A DNA stretch of 64,000 nucleotides, taken from JAVJSD01 sp040219575 (GTDB lineage: Bacteria; Planctomycetota; Planctomycetia; Pirellulales; Pirellulaceae). This document shows positions 51,969-61,882 of the stretch, one piece after another. Numbering within the stretch: the first letter of the stretch is position 1; each line of letters opens with the position of its first letter. Location: assembly GCA_040219575.1 (NCBI GenBank), contig JAVJSD010000016.1, positions 14,545-78,544 on the forward strand. The letters run 5' to 3'. The position numbers and the translations under genes are program-made. The notes under the pieces were generated by a model. That model did no database searches and was not told the DNA's origin. It saw only the letters and a program-made list of their open reading frames with translations.

Positions 51969-54900
51969 ATGGCCAAAGTTCGCCGCATCATCCGCAAACT
52001 CAAGCCGCCTTCATGGCAAGCGCCGGAGGACCAGCTGTGGCCGGTCTACGTGGCGCTCACCGTGCTGGGCGGTTTTCTGTGGGGGGCGTTCTACACCTTC
52101 CTCGACCCCGCCGCGCCGCTGCTGATCAATCGCTGGACGTGGATGGTGCTGACCGTGCCGTTGATCGGCGGCGCGATGTTCACCATGCACTTCGTCAGCG
52201 AGCGATATCTCCGTCGGGCGACGCAGTTCTCGTTGGTCATCTCGCTGATCTTGATGGTGATCCTGATCTGCGTTTCGGTGAAGGTGCACATCTTCAGCCT
52301 GACCTACGACGAGGCGCATACGGCGAATCTCACGCGGCCGCAGCGGGTGGTCGAACTGCCGCAGTACTTCCGCCACCAGACCGAGCCCGAGGACAACCCG
52401 CAGCGCGACTTCGAACGGCCGGCTGAAACTCCCACGCCCGAACCCGAACCGGAGCCGCTCGAGCGCGAGGAGCCCGAACCGGAAGTGACGCCCGAGCGTC
52501 CCCAACCTCGCCCGGTCCAGCGGCAGGAAGAGACGGTCGATCCTCGCGCGGTGGCCCGCAACGAGTCGAGCGACACCAGTCCCCGTCACAGTGAAACGAC
52601 GTCGCAGTTGAGTCGCCAGGAAACGGCCGCGCTGCCGCGGGTCGGTCCGGCGTTGACGGCGCCCACGCCGCTGCAGTCGGCTCCCACGCCACGCCCGAGC
52701 GCCGTCGCCGACACCGCGACCGAGCGGACCGCCGCCTCGTCGGAGACGCCCGAGCGCGCCACCGCCGAGGCGCCGCAGACCGATGCGCAGACGCAATCGA
52801 CCCAGGTCGCGCGGAGGACCGAGGATTCGACTCCCGATCCGTCGCAACAATCGGCGCCGACGCTGCCGCGGAGCGTGGACACGCCGACCGTCGTCCCGCG
52901 CTCGCAGGTGGCGGATGCCGCCGCGCCTTCGGCGACCGAGCAAACCAATCCCGACGCCGATCGCCCACGGACCACGCCCGTCGAGCGTCGCCCGACCGCC
53001 GCTCCCGAGGTCGCCGCCAGCGACGCACAGCCGACCACCACCCCCTCGACCGTTCCCACGCCGTCGGAGCAACGTCGCGAGCAGCCCGACGAGCCGCAGC
53101 CGGAAGTGGCCAGCACGCCGCGTCCGATTCCCAGCGAGCGCACGCCCACGACGCTCCGTCCGGTGACGCAGGTGGCGGCGGAGTTGACCAATCCCACGCG
53201 CTCGCCGGAGTCGGCGGCCACGCAGCCCAGCCAACTCGCCGAGCAGACGTCGCCGACGCGCGAGCCGTCGCGCACGGTTCAGGCCGAGCCGCGGACCACG
53301 CCCATCGAACGAACCAATGTCAGCCAGGTCGCCGCCGATTCGACGGCCCGCCGCGAGACGCAAGCGACGCCCGTGGCGCAGACCGAGCCGACCCCCACGC
53401 CCACGCCGCGGACTCCCTCGGCCACGCCTTCGGCCGCCATCGCCGGCACAACCGCCGACGCGACTCCCACGGCCGCTGCCAGCGACACCGTCGCGGCCCG
53501 GCAGACCGAGCCCGACCGCGTGAACCTGGCCCGCCAGCAACCCAGCGACGCACAAGTCGCGCGCGCCTCGACGCAGCCCAGGGAATCGACCTCGGCCACG
53601 GCGGAAGCAACTCCGACCGAGGCCGAGTCGACCCGCGCGCCGCGCGCGGAACAAGCGCCGTCGATCGCGCAGGCCGAAACCACCGCGCCCTCTCGCAGCA
53701 CCCCCAGCGAGACCCGCGCCGCGACCGCCGCCACGGCGGCGAACGTCAGTCCCACCGCCAGCCAGTCCACCGCCGCGACGGAGACCGCCGTCGCCAGCAG
53801 CGCGTCGCAGGTCGAACGGGCGACCACAGAGACCGCCGTACAGCGGCCGAGCCGCGCGCCGGAGGCGACCAGCGAATCGACGCCGACCGTCGCCACCGCG
53901 ACGACCGCTCGGGCGACCTCGACCACCACGCCGACCACCGTCGACACCGCGAGTGCGACTGCCTCGCCTTCTCGCCAGGTGGCCGATGCGTCGCTTCCCA
54001 CCACGGCGATGGCGCAGGCCACCACGTCCGCCACGCCCGCGCAAAGCACCGACGCGCAGCAAAACGTCTCCTCGGCCAGCACGAGCGTGGCCCGCAGCAC
54101 GACGACCGCCGCCACGGTCAGCCGCAGCGAGGCCGATTCCGCCGTCGCGCCAAGCAGCACCACCGCCGATGCGCCGAGTTCCGCCGTCGCCGCGCGCCGG
54201 CCGCAAGCCGACACCGGTCCCGCCAGCGTTCAGGCGCCTCGCTCGGTGGCCAGCGCTCGCAGTGAAAACACCGTCCGGCCGAATCTGACCACGGTGGCGG
54301 CCACGACCGCCGACAGCAGCGCGTCGCCGGCCGCGGCGCAAAACGGACAAGTCGCCTCCGACAATGTGTCGATCAGCCGGCAAGCTTCGGCGGCGGCGGA
54401 AGTTGCACCCGCCAGCAGTCAAACAGCCAGCGCGACCTCCGACGCAACCGGCGCGGGAGCCCCGGCTTCGCAGGTCGCCCAACGCCAGCCGCGCGGCGTC
54501 GAATCGCCGCAGGTGGCGCAGTCCGATCAATCGATCGCCCGCGAGCGGACTTCCGCCATGGCGCTGCCCAGCACCAGCACCCTGGCCGACGCCGCCGCCG
54601 CGCAGGCCGCCGCGAGCGACGATACCGTCGCCCCACGGGCAACCCTGATGCAGGTCGCCCGCGCGCAGGCCAGCAGCCCCGCGGGAACCTCGGCGGGTCC
54701 GTCGTTGCCGACGCCCGCGCAGAGCAGCAGCACGCAGGTGGCCCGCTCCGCCCCGCGGCAGTCGACCGCTACCCGGCCCAGCCTGACGCCCGACGCGGCG
54801 CCGAGCGCGACTCCCGCCCGCAGCGCGAATGCCTCCGCCGTGGCGACCAGTCCTACGAATGTCGAGAGTCCCGCCGTGGCGCAGGCCGACCGCGGCGTGG

Positions 54901-57900
54901 GCCAACCCTCCGCCGAACCGGCTCGCATGGCGCTCACGCGCGGCTTGGTGGGTGTGGCGGGAAGCGGGCAATCGTCGAACCTCGATCGGCAGTCGCCGGA
55001 AGCGGAGGGACGGTCGGCGGTCGCCTCGGGCTCGGCCCGCCGCGCCGAAGCCACACAGAACACGCCCGCCAGTACGGCCCTCGAACCGAGCAACGCCGCG
55101 CAGGTGGCCCGCAGCCGCGCGGGATCCCAAACGCCCCGCGCGACAGTCGCCGCGGCCACGGTTCCCGACCTGGCGGCCACCGCCGGTCAGCAGCAACCCT
55201 CGGAAGTCAGCGCCAGCAGCAGCGCCGCGCTCACCGAGGCCAGTTCCGACGCGGCCCGCGGCGCGATCTCGGCCTCCAGCGGACAGGTGGAGGTCGATCT
55301 CGGTCCGACCCGCCTGGTGAGCGAAGGGGCGAGCAGCCGCGCCGGCGGCGGGGGACAACCGCAGGAGAACCTGGAAACGCAGGGCCGACGCCTGGCGCGC
55401 GGCGCCAGCGGCGCCGCTCCGCAAGTGGCGCTGGCCAGCGACATCGCCGCCGAGACGCCGGCCGCGCCGCGAACCTCGGGCGGCGGCCGACCCAGCGCCC
55501 CCGAAACGAATCTCGACGCCACCGCCCTGGCCCGCACCGACCCCGGCGCGTCGTCGCCGATCACGGGAAATCTGACCAAGGCCGCCGCCGGACCGCCGAC
55601 GGAAACGAGCACGTCGCCCCGCGCCACCGAGTCGCTGGCTCGCACCGAAGCGGCGGAGACGGCCAGCGGCCCCACCACGGCCGGCGGCGGACAGCCCCAA
55701 CCGGCCGACAGCGCGACGACCCAGCCCATCGCCCGCAGCAACACCGGCGGCGCGCCCGCCGTGGCGATGACGGCGCCCACCGCCGACGACACCGGCGGCG
55801 CATCGACCGCGCCGGCGTCGCCAACGTCGGTCGAAGCAGCCGGCGCCGCCCAGGTCGCATCGCGTAGCAACGCCTCGCCTGCGGCCAACACCACGGTCAC
55901 CGCCGACGCCGCCGATGTCGCCAGCGGCGCCCCTTCCACGACCGGCGCCAACCAACCCACCGCCCGCGCCAGCGTGGCCCGGGCCGATGCCGCGGAAGCG
56001 GTTCCCGCCGAGAGCCGAGCGGGCGGCGGTGAGACGGCCCGCAACGACGAGCAGGTCGCCGCCGCGCCGCGCAGTGCGGGAGGCGCCGCGGCCGCGGTCG
56101 CCATGGCCTCGCCAACCACCGCCGAGTTGTCGTCCGCCCCGGCGGCCAGCGGCGGAGGTGGTTCTCCAGCGCCGTCGGCGGAAGCAGCCGACGCGGCCTC
56201 GGTCGCCGCGCGGAGCAGCATTTCGATCGGCACGCCCGAGCAGGGCGGACCGTCGGCGCGCTTGGAAACGACCGGTCCCCCCGCGCAAGCCGCGACGGCG
56301 CCCACGTCCGTCGCTTCGGCCGCTACCCGCGCCGCCGCCAGTGAGGCCGCCCCCGGCGCCGCGTCCGCCGGCGGTGGTGACCCCGAGGCCGGTTCGGCGG
56401 GACAGGTGGCGCAGCGCGTCGCTCGTTCGGCGCCCGCCGCGACCGGCGCTCCGCAGGCGGTCGCAGCGTTGTCGCGGGCCGACGTCGAAACAGCGCCCGC
56501 CGCGGCCAGCGGCGGCGGTCCCGAGGGGGGCGTGCAATCCAATCCTGAGCCGACGGCCACCCAGTTGGCCCAGGCGGGCGGTGGTCGTCCCGCGTCAGGC
56601 GCTCCCACGGCCGACGCGAAAGCCGGGCCTCCGGTCGACGCAGGCGGCGGTGAACAAATCGCTCGCGCGGAAGTCGGCCGAGCCGCGGCCGCCCGGGCGG
56701 CGCAGGGCCAGCCGTCGTTGGGTGGAGGCACCTCCGCCCCCGCCAAGTCGGCGACCGGCCCGGCATTGGCGGTCGCCGTTCGCGCGGACATTCCCACAAT
56801 GAGCGGAGGCCCCGACTCCAGCGGCGCCCGCGACGGCATGCCGATCGAATCGACGGTCGCGGCGACGGCCAGTCGCACCGGCGGCGTGCAAGCGCCAGCC
56901 AGCGCTGCCTCCGGCGCGGAGCAGGGCGACGTGGCGGTCGACTCTCAAACCACCCGCGTCGCCAGCGCGAGCGCGGCCGGCCGGGCATCGCAAGCCAGCG
57001 ACGGCGCGCCCTCCACGGGTTCCCGAACCGTCGCCACCGCGCCGCGCAGCGCGCCCACCCTCGGCGGTCCCGTCGGGCCGGTCGTCGCCTCGGTCGAACC
57101 AGTCGCGCCGGCCGGTTCTCCCGGCGGTGCGGAAGGCGACGCGGTGGCGCTCGCCGGCGGCGACGTCGGACCGATGGCTCGTCAGGAACCCGGCGGCTTG
57201 GCCGTCGATATCGACGCCCTGACCGGCCCCGGCGGACTCGGCAGCCAGCAGGCCTTGAACGTCGGCTACGCCACGCGCCGCACCCGGGCCGACAGCCTCA
57301 AGATCGATCCCACCTTCGCCCGCTTCGATCGTCAAGAGACGGCCGGCAAGCCGCGGCTCACAACCTCGGCCGTTGTTCCCACCGATCCCTTCAGCGGACG
57401 CACGCCGCCCGGTATGGGCGACGGCGGAAGCCCCGGCAACGCCCCGCCCCAGACCGAGGAATCGATCGAGAGCGGCCTGGTGTTTCTGGCCCGCTACCAG
57501 ATGACCGACGGCAGTTGGACGCTCAACGACTACGGCCCCCGCGGGGTCGTCAGCCGGGAGGAGCGGGCCGTGCTCAACAGCGACACCGCCGCCACGGGCC
57601 TGGCGCTGCTCGCCTTCCAGGGCGCCGGCTACAACCATCGCGAATTCCGCTATCGAGAAACGGTGGGAGGCGGCGTTCGCTGGCTGGTCGAACATCAAAA
57701 GGACAATGGCGACCTGTACGTCGCCTACGACGACCAGTCGAACCAGAGCGTCTGGCTGTACAGTCACAGCATCGCCACGCTGGCCCTCTGCGAAGCGTAC
57801 GGCATGACGCAGGACCCGGAGATTCGCGAGGCCGCTCAGAAGGCGCTCAACTTCATCGTCGAGTCGCAGGAGAAGCAACGCGGCGGCTGGCGTTACTCGC

Positions 57901-58535
57901 CCAACTACGGCAGCGACACGTCGGTCACCGGCTGGATGATGATGGCGCTCAAGAGCGGCGAACTGGCCGGACTGGAAGTTCCCGACGACACCTACGAGCG
58001 CATTCGCAAATGGCTCGATCGGGCGCAGGTCTCCAAGAGCGAGCCGCACCTGTACAGCTACAACCCCTACGCGCCCGACACGCCCACGCAGCGCCACGGC
58101 CGCGACGCCAGCAAGACGATGACCTCGGTCGGCCTGCTGATGCGGCTCTACTCCGGTTGGCGGCGCGACGACTCACAAATGAAGCAGGGCGCCGACTACC
58201 TGGCGCAGAACCTGCCCGCCATGGGAACCACCGGCGATCCGCAGCGCGACACCTACTACTGGTACTACGCCACGCAGGTGATGTTCCACATGGGCGGCGA
58301 CCACTGGAAGCGCTGGAACGACCGGCTGCATCCGCTGCTGATCAACACCCAGACGCAGACCGGCCCCCTGATGGGCAGTTGGGATCCGCTCACCTATCCC
58401 GCCGGCACGCGGCGGATCCCCATCCACGACCGCTGGGGCCCCCACGCCGGCCGCATCTACGTCACCACCATGAACCTGCTCTCGCTCGAAGTGCACTACC
58501 GCCACCTGCCCCTCTACGAAGACACCGCCAAGTAG
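51969..58535 (+). CDS. giant TonB-like protein with low-complexity spacer and squalene-cyclase-type domain
   Basis: A 2188-residue protein. Three membrane helices lie near residues 26-46, 58-78 and 85-107 (LVISLILMVILICVSVKVHI). A TonB-like proline/glutamate segment follows at 155-190 (TPEPEPEPLEREEPEPEVTP). Residues 200-1790 are Ala/Ser/Thr/Pro/Gln low complexity with a recurring QVA(R/Q) motif and, later, AGGG(Q/E/D) units. Residues 1820-2188 form a prenyltransferase/squalene-cyclase toroid (YQMTDGSWTLNDYG, YSHSIATLALCEAYG, RGGWRYSPNYGSDTSVTGWM, YYWYYATQVMFHMGGDHWKR). It follows exbB and exbD, so it may be the energy-transduced partner. It lacks a recognisable TonB C-terminal domain. Enzyme activity is uncertain. 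Confidence 0.85.
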   Translation: MAKVRRIIRKLKPPSWQAPEDQLWPVYVALTVLGGFLWGAFYTFLDPAAPLLINRWTWMVLTVPLIGGAMFTMHFVSERYLRRATQFSLVISLILMVILICVSVKVHIFSLTYDEAHTANLTRPQRVVELPQYFRHQTEPEDNPQRDFERPAETPTPEPEPEPLEREEPEPEVTPERPQPRPVQRQEETVDPRAVARNESSDTSPRHSETTSQLSRQETAALPRVGPALTAPTPLQSAPTPRPSAVADTATERTAASSETPERATAEAPQTDAQTQSTQVARRTEDSTPDPSQQSAPTLPRSVDTPTVVPRSQVADAAAPSATEQTNPDADRPRTTPVERRPTAAPEVAASDAQPTTTPSTVPTPSEQRREQPDEPQPEVASTPRPIPSERTPTTLRPVTQVAAELTNPTRSPESAATQPSQLAEQTSPTREPSRTVQAEPRTTPIERTNVSQVAADSTARRETQATPVAQTEPTPTPTPRTPSATPSAAIAGTTADATPTAAASDTVAARQTEPDRVNLARQQPSDAQVARASTQPRESTSATAEATPTEAESTRAPRAEQAPSIAQAETTAPSRSTPSETRAATAATAANVSPTASQSTAATETAVASSASQVERATTETAVQRPSRAPEATSESTPTVATATTARATSTTTPTTVDTASATASPSRQVADASLPTTAMAQATTSATPAQSTDAQQNVSSASTSVARSTTTAATVSRSEADSAVAPSSTTADAPSSAVAARRPQADTGPASVQAPRSVASARSENTVRPNLTTVAATTADSSASPAAAQNGQVASDNVSISRQASAAAEVAPASSQTASATSDATGAGAPASQVAQRQPRGVESPQVAQSDQSIARERTSAMALPSTSTLADAAAAQAAASDDTVAPRATLMQVARAQASSPAGTSAGPSLPTPAQSSSTQVARSAPRQSTATRPSLTPDAAPSATPARSANASAVATSPTNVESPAVAQADRGVGQPSAEPARMALTRGLVGVAGSGQSSNLDRQSPEAEGRSAVASGSARRAEATQNTPASTALEPSNAAQVARSRAGSQTPRATVAAATVPDLAATAGQQQPSEVSASSSAALTEASSDAARGAISASSGQVEVDLGPTRLVSEGASSRAGGGGQPQENLETQGRRLARGASGAAPQVALASDIAAETPAAPRTSGGGRPSAPETNLDATALARTDPGASSPITGNLTKAAAGPPTETSTSPRATESLARTEAAETASGPTTAGGGQPQPADSATTQPIARSNTGGAPAVAMTAPTADDTGGASTAPASPTSVEAAGAAQVASRSNASPAANTTVTADAADVASGAPSTTGANQPTARASVARADAAEAVPAESRAGGGETARNDEQVAAAPRSAGGAAAAVAMASPTTAELSSAPAASGGGGSPAPSAEAADAASVAARSSISIGTPEQGGPSARLETTGPPAQAATAPTSVASAATRAAASEAAPGAASAGGGDPEAGSAGQVAQRVARSAPAATGAPQAVAALSRADVETAPAAASGGGPEGGVQSNPEPTATQLAQAGGGRPASGAPTADAKAGPPVDAGGGEQIARAEVGRAAAARAAQGQPSLGGGTSAPAKSATGPALAVAVRADIPTMSGGPDSSGARDGMPIESTVAATASRTGGVQAPASAASGAEQGDVAVDSQTTRVASASAAGRASQASDGAPSTGSRTVATAPRSAPTLGGPVGPVVASVEPVAPAGSPGGAEGDAVALAGGDVGPMARQEPGGLAVDIDALTGPGGLGSQQALNVGYATRRTRADSLKIDPTFARFDRQETAGKPRLTTSAVVPTDPFSGRTPPGMGDGGSPGNAPPQTEESIESGLVFLARYQMTDGSWTLNDYGPRGVVSREERAVLNSDTAATGLALLAFQGAGYNHREFRYRETVGGGVRWLVEHQKDNGDLYVAYDDQSNQSVWLYSHSIATLALCEAYGMTQDPEIREAAQKALNFIVESQEKQRGGWRYSPNYGSDTSVTGWMMMALKSGELAGLEVPDDTYERIRKWLDRAQVSKSEPHLYSYNPYAPDTPTQRHGRDASKTMTSVGLLMRLYSGWRRDDSQMKQGADYLAQNLPAMGTTGDPQRDTYYWYYATQVMFHMGGDHWKRWNDRLHPLLINTQTQTGPLMGSWDPLTYPAGTRRIPIHDRWGPHAGRIYVTTMNLLSLEVHYRHLPLYEDTAK

Positions 58536-58558
58536 GGCCGCGATTTCAGCGCCCGCCG

Positions 58559-59305
58559 TTACCGGACGCACTCCAGGAACGTCACCGGCGGATGCTCCAG
58601 CAGGTTCGACCAGTACCCGCGTTCGTAGCCCACCAATCCCTCGGGCGAAAGCTTCGGCGTGTGCCAGTGGATCGACCGAAAACCTGCCGCCCGCAGCGCG
58701 TCTTCGTGAATCGCCGGGCTCAGGTAGTAGTTCTCAATGTCGAAGGGCCCTTCGTCCAAGAAGAACGTCCACTTGATGGGCGTCCCTTCTTTCCAGTCGC
58801 CCAGCACGCTCGTTTCGAATCCGTACTTGCGATACGACGGGACGGTGGGGAACGCCAGGGCCGGATTGCTGTTGACGGTCACGAAACGCCCGCCCGGCCT
58901 CAATGACCCGGCGATCCCCTCGCACATCGCCTGCAGCTCTTCGCGTGTGCGGGCGTAGTTCAGCAGATAGGCGGCGAGGACCAGGTCGACCTCGCCGTCG
59001 AGATCGAGCCGCCGCGCGTCGGCCACGCGGTAATCGATCCCCAGCCGATGGTCGACTTCCTGCTGTCGGGCCAGTTCGATCATGCCTTCCGAGAGATCCA
59101 CCCCGGTGACGCGCGCCGCGCCCCGCTGACGCATCAAGCGCGTGTAAAAACCTTCTCCACACGCCACATCCAGCACGTTCAGCCCGCGCGGATCCCCAAT
59201 CAACTCCATCAAGCTGAAGCATTCGATAAACACCCGCCAAGGCTGCTGCTTCGATCGCTGGTATTGCTCCGCAATGGCGTCGTAGTCGTTCGTCACAACA
59301 CTCAT
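58559..59305 (-). CDS. class I SAM-dependent methyltransferase
   Basis: A 248-residue Rossmann-fold methyltransferase: motif I NVLDVACGEGFYTRLMRQRG near residue 43, VTGVDLSEGMIELARQQE near 68, motif IV LVLAAYLLNYART near 106, and LRPGGRFVTVNSNP near 132. The substrate is not evident. The late segment GTPIKWTFFLDEGPFDIENY and HWHTPKLSPEGLVGY fits small-molecule methyltransferases (UbiE/MenG-like or toxoflavin-synthase-like). The gene is convergent with the giant gene, 23 bases apart. Confidence 0.88.
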   Translation of the reverse strand: MSVVTNDYDAIAEQYQRSKQQPWRVFIECFSLMELIGDPRGLNVLDVACGEGFYTRLMRQRGAARVTGVDLSEGMIELARQQEVDHRLGIDYRVADARRLDLDGEVDLVLAAYLLNYARTREELQAMCEGIAGSLRPGGRFVTVNSNPALAFPTVPSYRKYGFETSVLGDWKEGTPIKWTFFLDEGPFDIENYYLSPAIHEDALRAAGFRSIHWHTPKLSPEGLVGYERGYWSNLLEHPPVTFLECVR

Positions 59306-60104
59306 CGTCTCGGTTCCTCCGGCTCAGGTTTCTTCTCTGTTCCAATGCGGATCGCGCGGCGCCGCCGCCTTCGCCTCTCCGCGCCTCATTTCCATTTCCG
59401 CCGAGCATTCAAAAAGCGAAGCCCCTGGATTCGCCCTCGTCGTACGCCCTCGTCACCTGCCCTCGTCGCGGCGGCCGATCACACCTCCGAAGTATTGCAC
59501 GCGGCATGCCGACTCCACCGCGCGGCGCACATCCGGCGGCGTAACTCCTGTTAAGTCCCCACCTTGAGCCAAGAACGCCCCCAGGGCGGAGCGCAACATC
59601 GCCCCTCGCCGCGTCCCAATATGAGACCTCGGTCGCATTCCAGGACGAAAACCGGCCCAGACGACGCCGCTCTACGCCGTCTCTGTGTCTCTGTGATCTC
59701 GGTGCTCTCTGTGGTTCCCAACGATCTGTGTCCCGCCGGCGAAAGGGAAACCACAGAGGACACCGAGGACCCAGAGAAAACGCGGGGGCGCGGGCCAGTC
59801 GCCGATTCCTTAAATAAGATGGGCCACCGTCCTCGCCCAACCAGTTATGCCGCCGGACGACGTCCCCCTCCTCGCCGCCGCCAAATACGATCACCTCCTG
59901 AACGGCAACGCCCTCGCCCCCGCCAGCCAACTCATCGAGTGGCAGGCGCGTTGATTAGAAGGTTTCCCAGCGTTGAGCGCAATTTGTGCCACTCCGCCGC
60001 CCTTGGCCGTACTTCTCCCTGGTGGCGACGCGCGGCGTCCGGCGATACGATGCAACTTGACACTGGAAATCTGTCCAGACTGCATCACCCGGGGTGACGA
60101 GCCC
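59306..60104. other. 799-bp gap with a CACAGAG-type inverted repeat
   Basis: Imperfect arms at 59679-59719 (GTCTCTGTGTCTCTGTGATC) and 59745-59782 (AACCACAGAGGACACCGAGG) form an inverted pair of ACAGAG-phased low complexity. AAGATGGGCCACCG at 59816 resembles the GTGGCCC phrases of the 62-63 kb region. A small open frame at 59847-59954 is not well supported. Confidence 0.6.
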
Positions 60105-61151
60105 GTGAATCTTGCCGAGTTCAGCATCGAACAACTCGCCGACCGGGCCGGGCAAACCTGGCCGGCGATCATGGAGGCCAAGAGCGATGCAGAACAACAT
60201 GCCGACAAGCTTCGCGCGATCGTCGCCGAATTAAAGCCGTCGCCGGACGTCGCTGTCGTGGCCTTTGGTTCGCTGGCCCGAGAGGAATGGACGTCGGGAA
60301 GCGATGTCGATTGGACGTTGTTGATCGACGGTCCCGCGGACATGCGGCACTTCGACATGGCCAGGGCCGTCGAAGAGGCGCTGCAAGAGAACAAGTATCG
60401 CGAACCAGGACCAACCGGGACGTTCGGCGACTGGTCGGGCAGCCATGAACTCGTTCACCACATCGGCGGTGGAGAGGATACGAACCAGAACATTACGCGC
60501 CGGGTGTTGTTGCTGCTGGAGTCGGTCAGCCTTTCTGACGAATTGCCGCACCATCGCGTGATCAAGGCAATTCTGGAGCGCTACATTCTTGGCGACCCGC
60601 CCGCCACCAGTCCTCCCAGGCTGCACACGCCGCTCTTTTTGTTGAACGACATCGTCCGCTACTGGCGGACCATCGCGGTCGACTACGCGGCCAAGAAGTG
60701 GCAACGGTCAAACGCCGGTTGGGCGCTGCGGAACGCCAAGCTCCGCATGTCGCGAAAGCTGCTGTTCGCCAAGGGCCTGTTGACCTGCTTCCTGTGCGAT
60801 GAGGAATTCGCCGGCGAGGCCAATCCTGAGACGGCCGACCTCGATCTGTTGAACCACTGCTTCGACTTGTCGCGCTGCCCGGCGATTCACCTGCTCGCCT
60901 GGACGGTGTTCAACTTTGCGAGCGACGAAGTTGCTCGCAAGCTTTTCGGTTCGTACGACCAGTTCCTGGCCACGCTCAATGACAATGAGAAGCGGGACCA
61001 CCTGAAGAAGTTGGAATTCGGGGCCCAGGATGACGCCCTGTTCAACGAGCAACGCCAACTCAACCGTGATTTTCGCGATGGGCTGGATGCACTCTTCTTC
61101 GAATCGCACGAACGTCTGACTCACCTCACCAGAAGATATGGAGTTTTCTGA
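60105..61151 (+). CDS. nucleotidyltransferase-like protein
   Basis: A 348-residue protein with the polymerase-beta/GlnD-type active site: FGSLAREEWTSGSDVDWTLL near residue 55, containing the GS and DxD metal residues. The rest is helical (LLLESVSLSDELPHHRVIKA; LFLLNDIVRYWRTIAVDYAA), as in DUF294-like regulators. I chose the GTG at 60105 as start; an upstream TTG would give 44 extra residues of poor quality. It would transfer a nucleotide to a protein, RNA or small molecule; the target is unknown. Its stop overlaps the next gene start, so the pair is coupled. Confidence 0.8.
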   Translation: MNLAEFSIEQLADRAGQTWPAIMEAKSDAEQHADKLRAIVAELKPSPDVAVVAFGSLAREEWTSGSDVDWTLLIDGPADMRHFDMARAVEEALQENKYREPGPTGTFGDWSGSHELVHHIGGGEDTNQNITRRVLLLLESVSLSDELPHHRVIKAILERYILGDPPATSPPRLHTPLFLLNDIVRYWRTIAVDYAAKKWQRSNAGWALRNAKLRMSRKLLFAKGLLTCFLCDEEFAGEANPETADLDLLNHCFDLSRCPAIHLLAWTVFNFASDEVARKLFGSYDQFLATLNDNEKRDHLKKLEFGAQDDALFNEQRQLNRDFRDGLDALFFESHERLTHLTRRYGVF

Positions 61152-61882
61152 TGCGTCACGTAGGATTTTCGACCGGCGCGCTGGCGAAGGGGGACTTTCG
61201 CAGGGGGATCGACTTGCAGCGGTCGCATTGCGACGCCCTGGAACTGTCGGCGCTGCGGGAAGGAGAGTTGGACGCCCTGATCGAGGCCCTGCCGAAGCTC
61301 GATTTGGCGGGATTCGCGTACGTTTCGTTCCACGCCCCAAGCCGGCTGGAAAAACTCAGCGAGCGCGAGTTGGTCGAGCGACTGCAGCGCCTGGGCGAGC
61401 CGGTGTCGGCCATCATTGTGCACCCGGACGTGATCCACGACTTCTCCTTGTGGCGGCCGCTTGGGCGACGTCTGGTGCTGGAGAACATGGACCAGCGCAA
61501 ACCGATCGCCCGCACCGCCCGGGAGCTGCGGCCATATTTCGACGCGCTGCCGGAGGCCCGTTTCTGTTTCGACATCGGTCACGCGCGGCAGGTCGATCCC
61601 ACGCTGGGCGCCGCGCTGGTGATGCTCCGCGCTTTCGGCGATCGCCTGGCCGAAATCCACATCAGCGAAGTAAACGCCGCCAGCAGCCACGTCGCCATCA
61701 GCCGCACGACCAGCCAATCCTACCGCCGCCTCGCCTCGCTGTTGCCCGACAGCGTTCCCGCCATCATCGAATCGGTCATCGCCCCCGCCGCGATCGCCGA
61801 CGAACTCACCATCGCCCGCGCCTCCCTCGGCGACCTCCCCACCGAAGCCGTCCTGCGGCCGCAGCTACTACGCAATCCTTAA
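61151..61882 (+). CDS. TIM-barrel protein, AP-endonuclease/sugar-isomerase-like
   Basis: A 243-residue protein: HVGFSTGALAKGDFRRGIDL at the start, AGFAYVSFHAPSRLEKLSER near residue 53, AIIVHPDVIHDFSLW near 87, LVLENMDQRKPIA near 107, and ARFCFDIGHARQVDP near 137, with metal-site-like His, Glu, Asp and His in barrel order. The C-terminal segment is shorter than usual. It shares the last base of the nucleotidyltransferase stop (TGATG), so the two form an operon. A role as an endonuclease or isomerase is not resolved. Confidence 0.78.
   Translation: MRHVGFSTGALAKGDFRRGIDLQRSHCDALELSALREGELDALIEALPKLDLAGFAYVSFHAPSRLEKLSERELVERLQRLGEPVSAIIVHPDVIHDFSLWRPLGRRLVLENMDQRKPIARTARELRPYFDALPEARFCFDIGHARQVDPTLGAALVMLRAFGDRLAEIHISEVNAASSHVAISRTTSQSYRRLASLLPDSVPAIIESVIAPAAIADELTIARASLGDLPTEAVLRPQLLRNP

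Noticed and set aside
52011..56537. 1508-codon open frame antisense to the giant protein gene
   Set aside because: It mirrors the biased Ala/Ser/Thr codons of the sense gene, has no recognisable domain and no ribosome-binding site. The sense strand has clear membrane and toroid domains.
51969..58535. Frameshift or fusion of two genes at the toroid boundary
   Set aside because: The frame is open throughout, with no internal start signal strong enough before the toroid; a fusion by evolution is possible but not a sequence error.
59847..59954. 35-codon frame MPPDDVPLLAAAKYDHLLNG…
   Set aside because: It looks protein-like but is too short, has no Shine-Dalgarno and lies in a repeat-rich gap; it may be a gene fragment.
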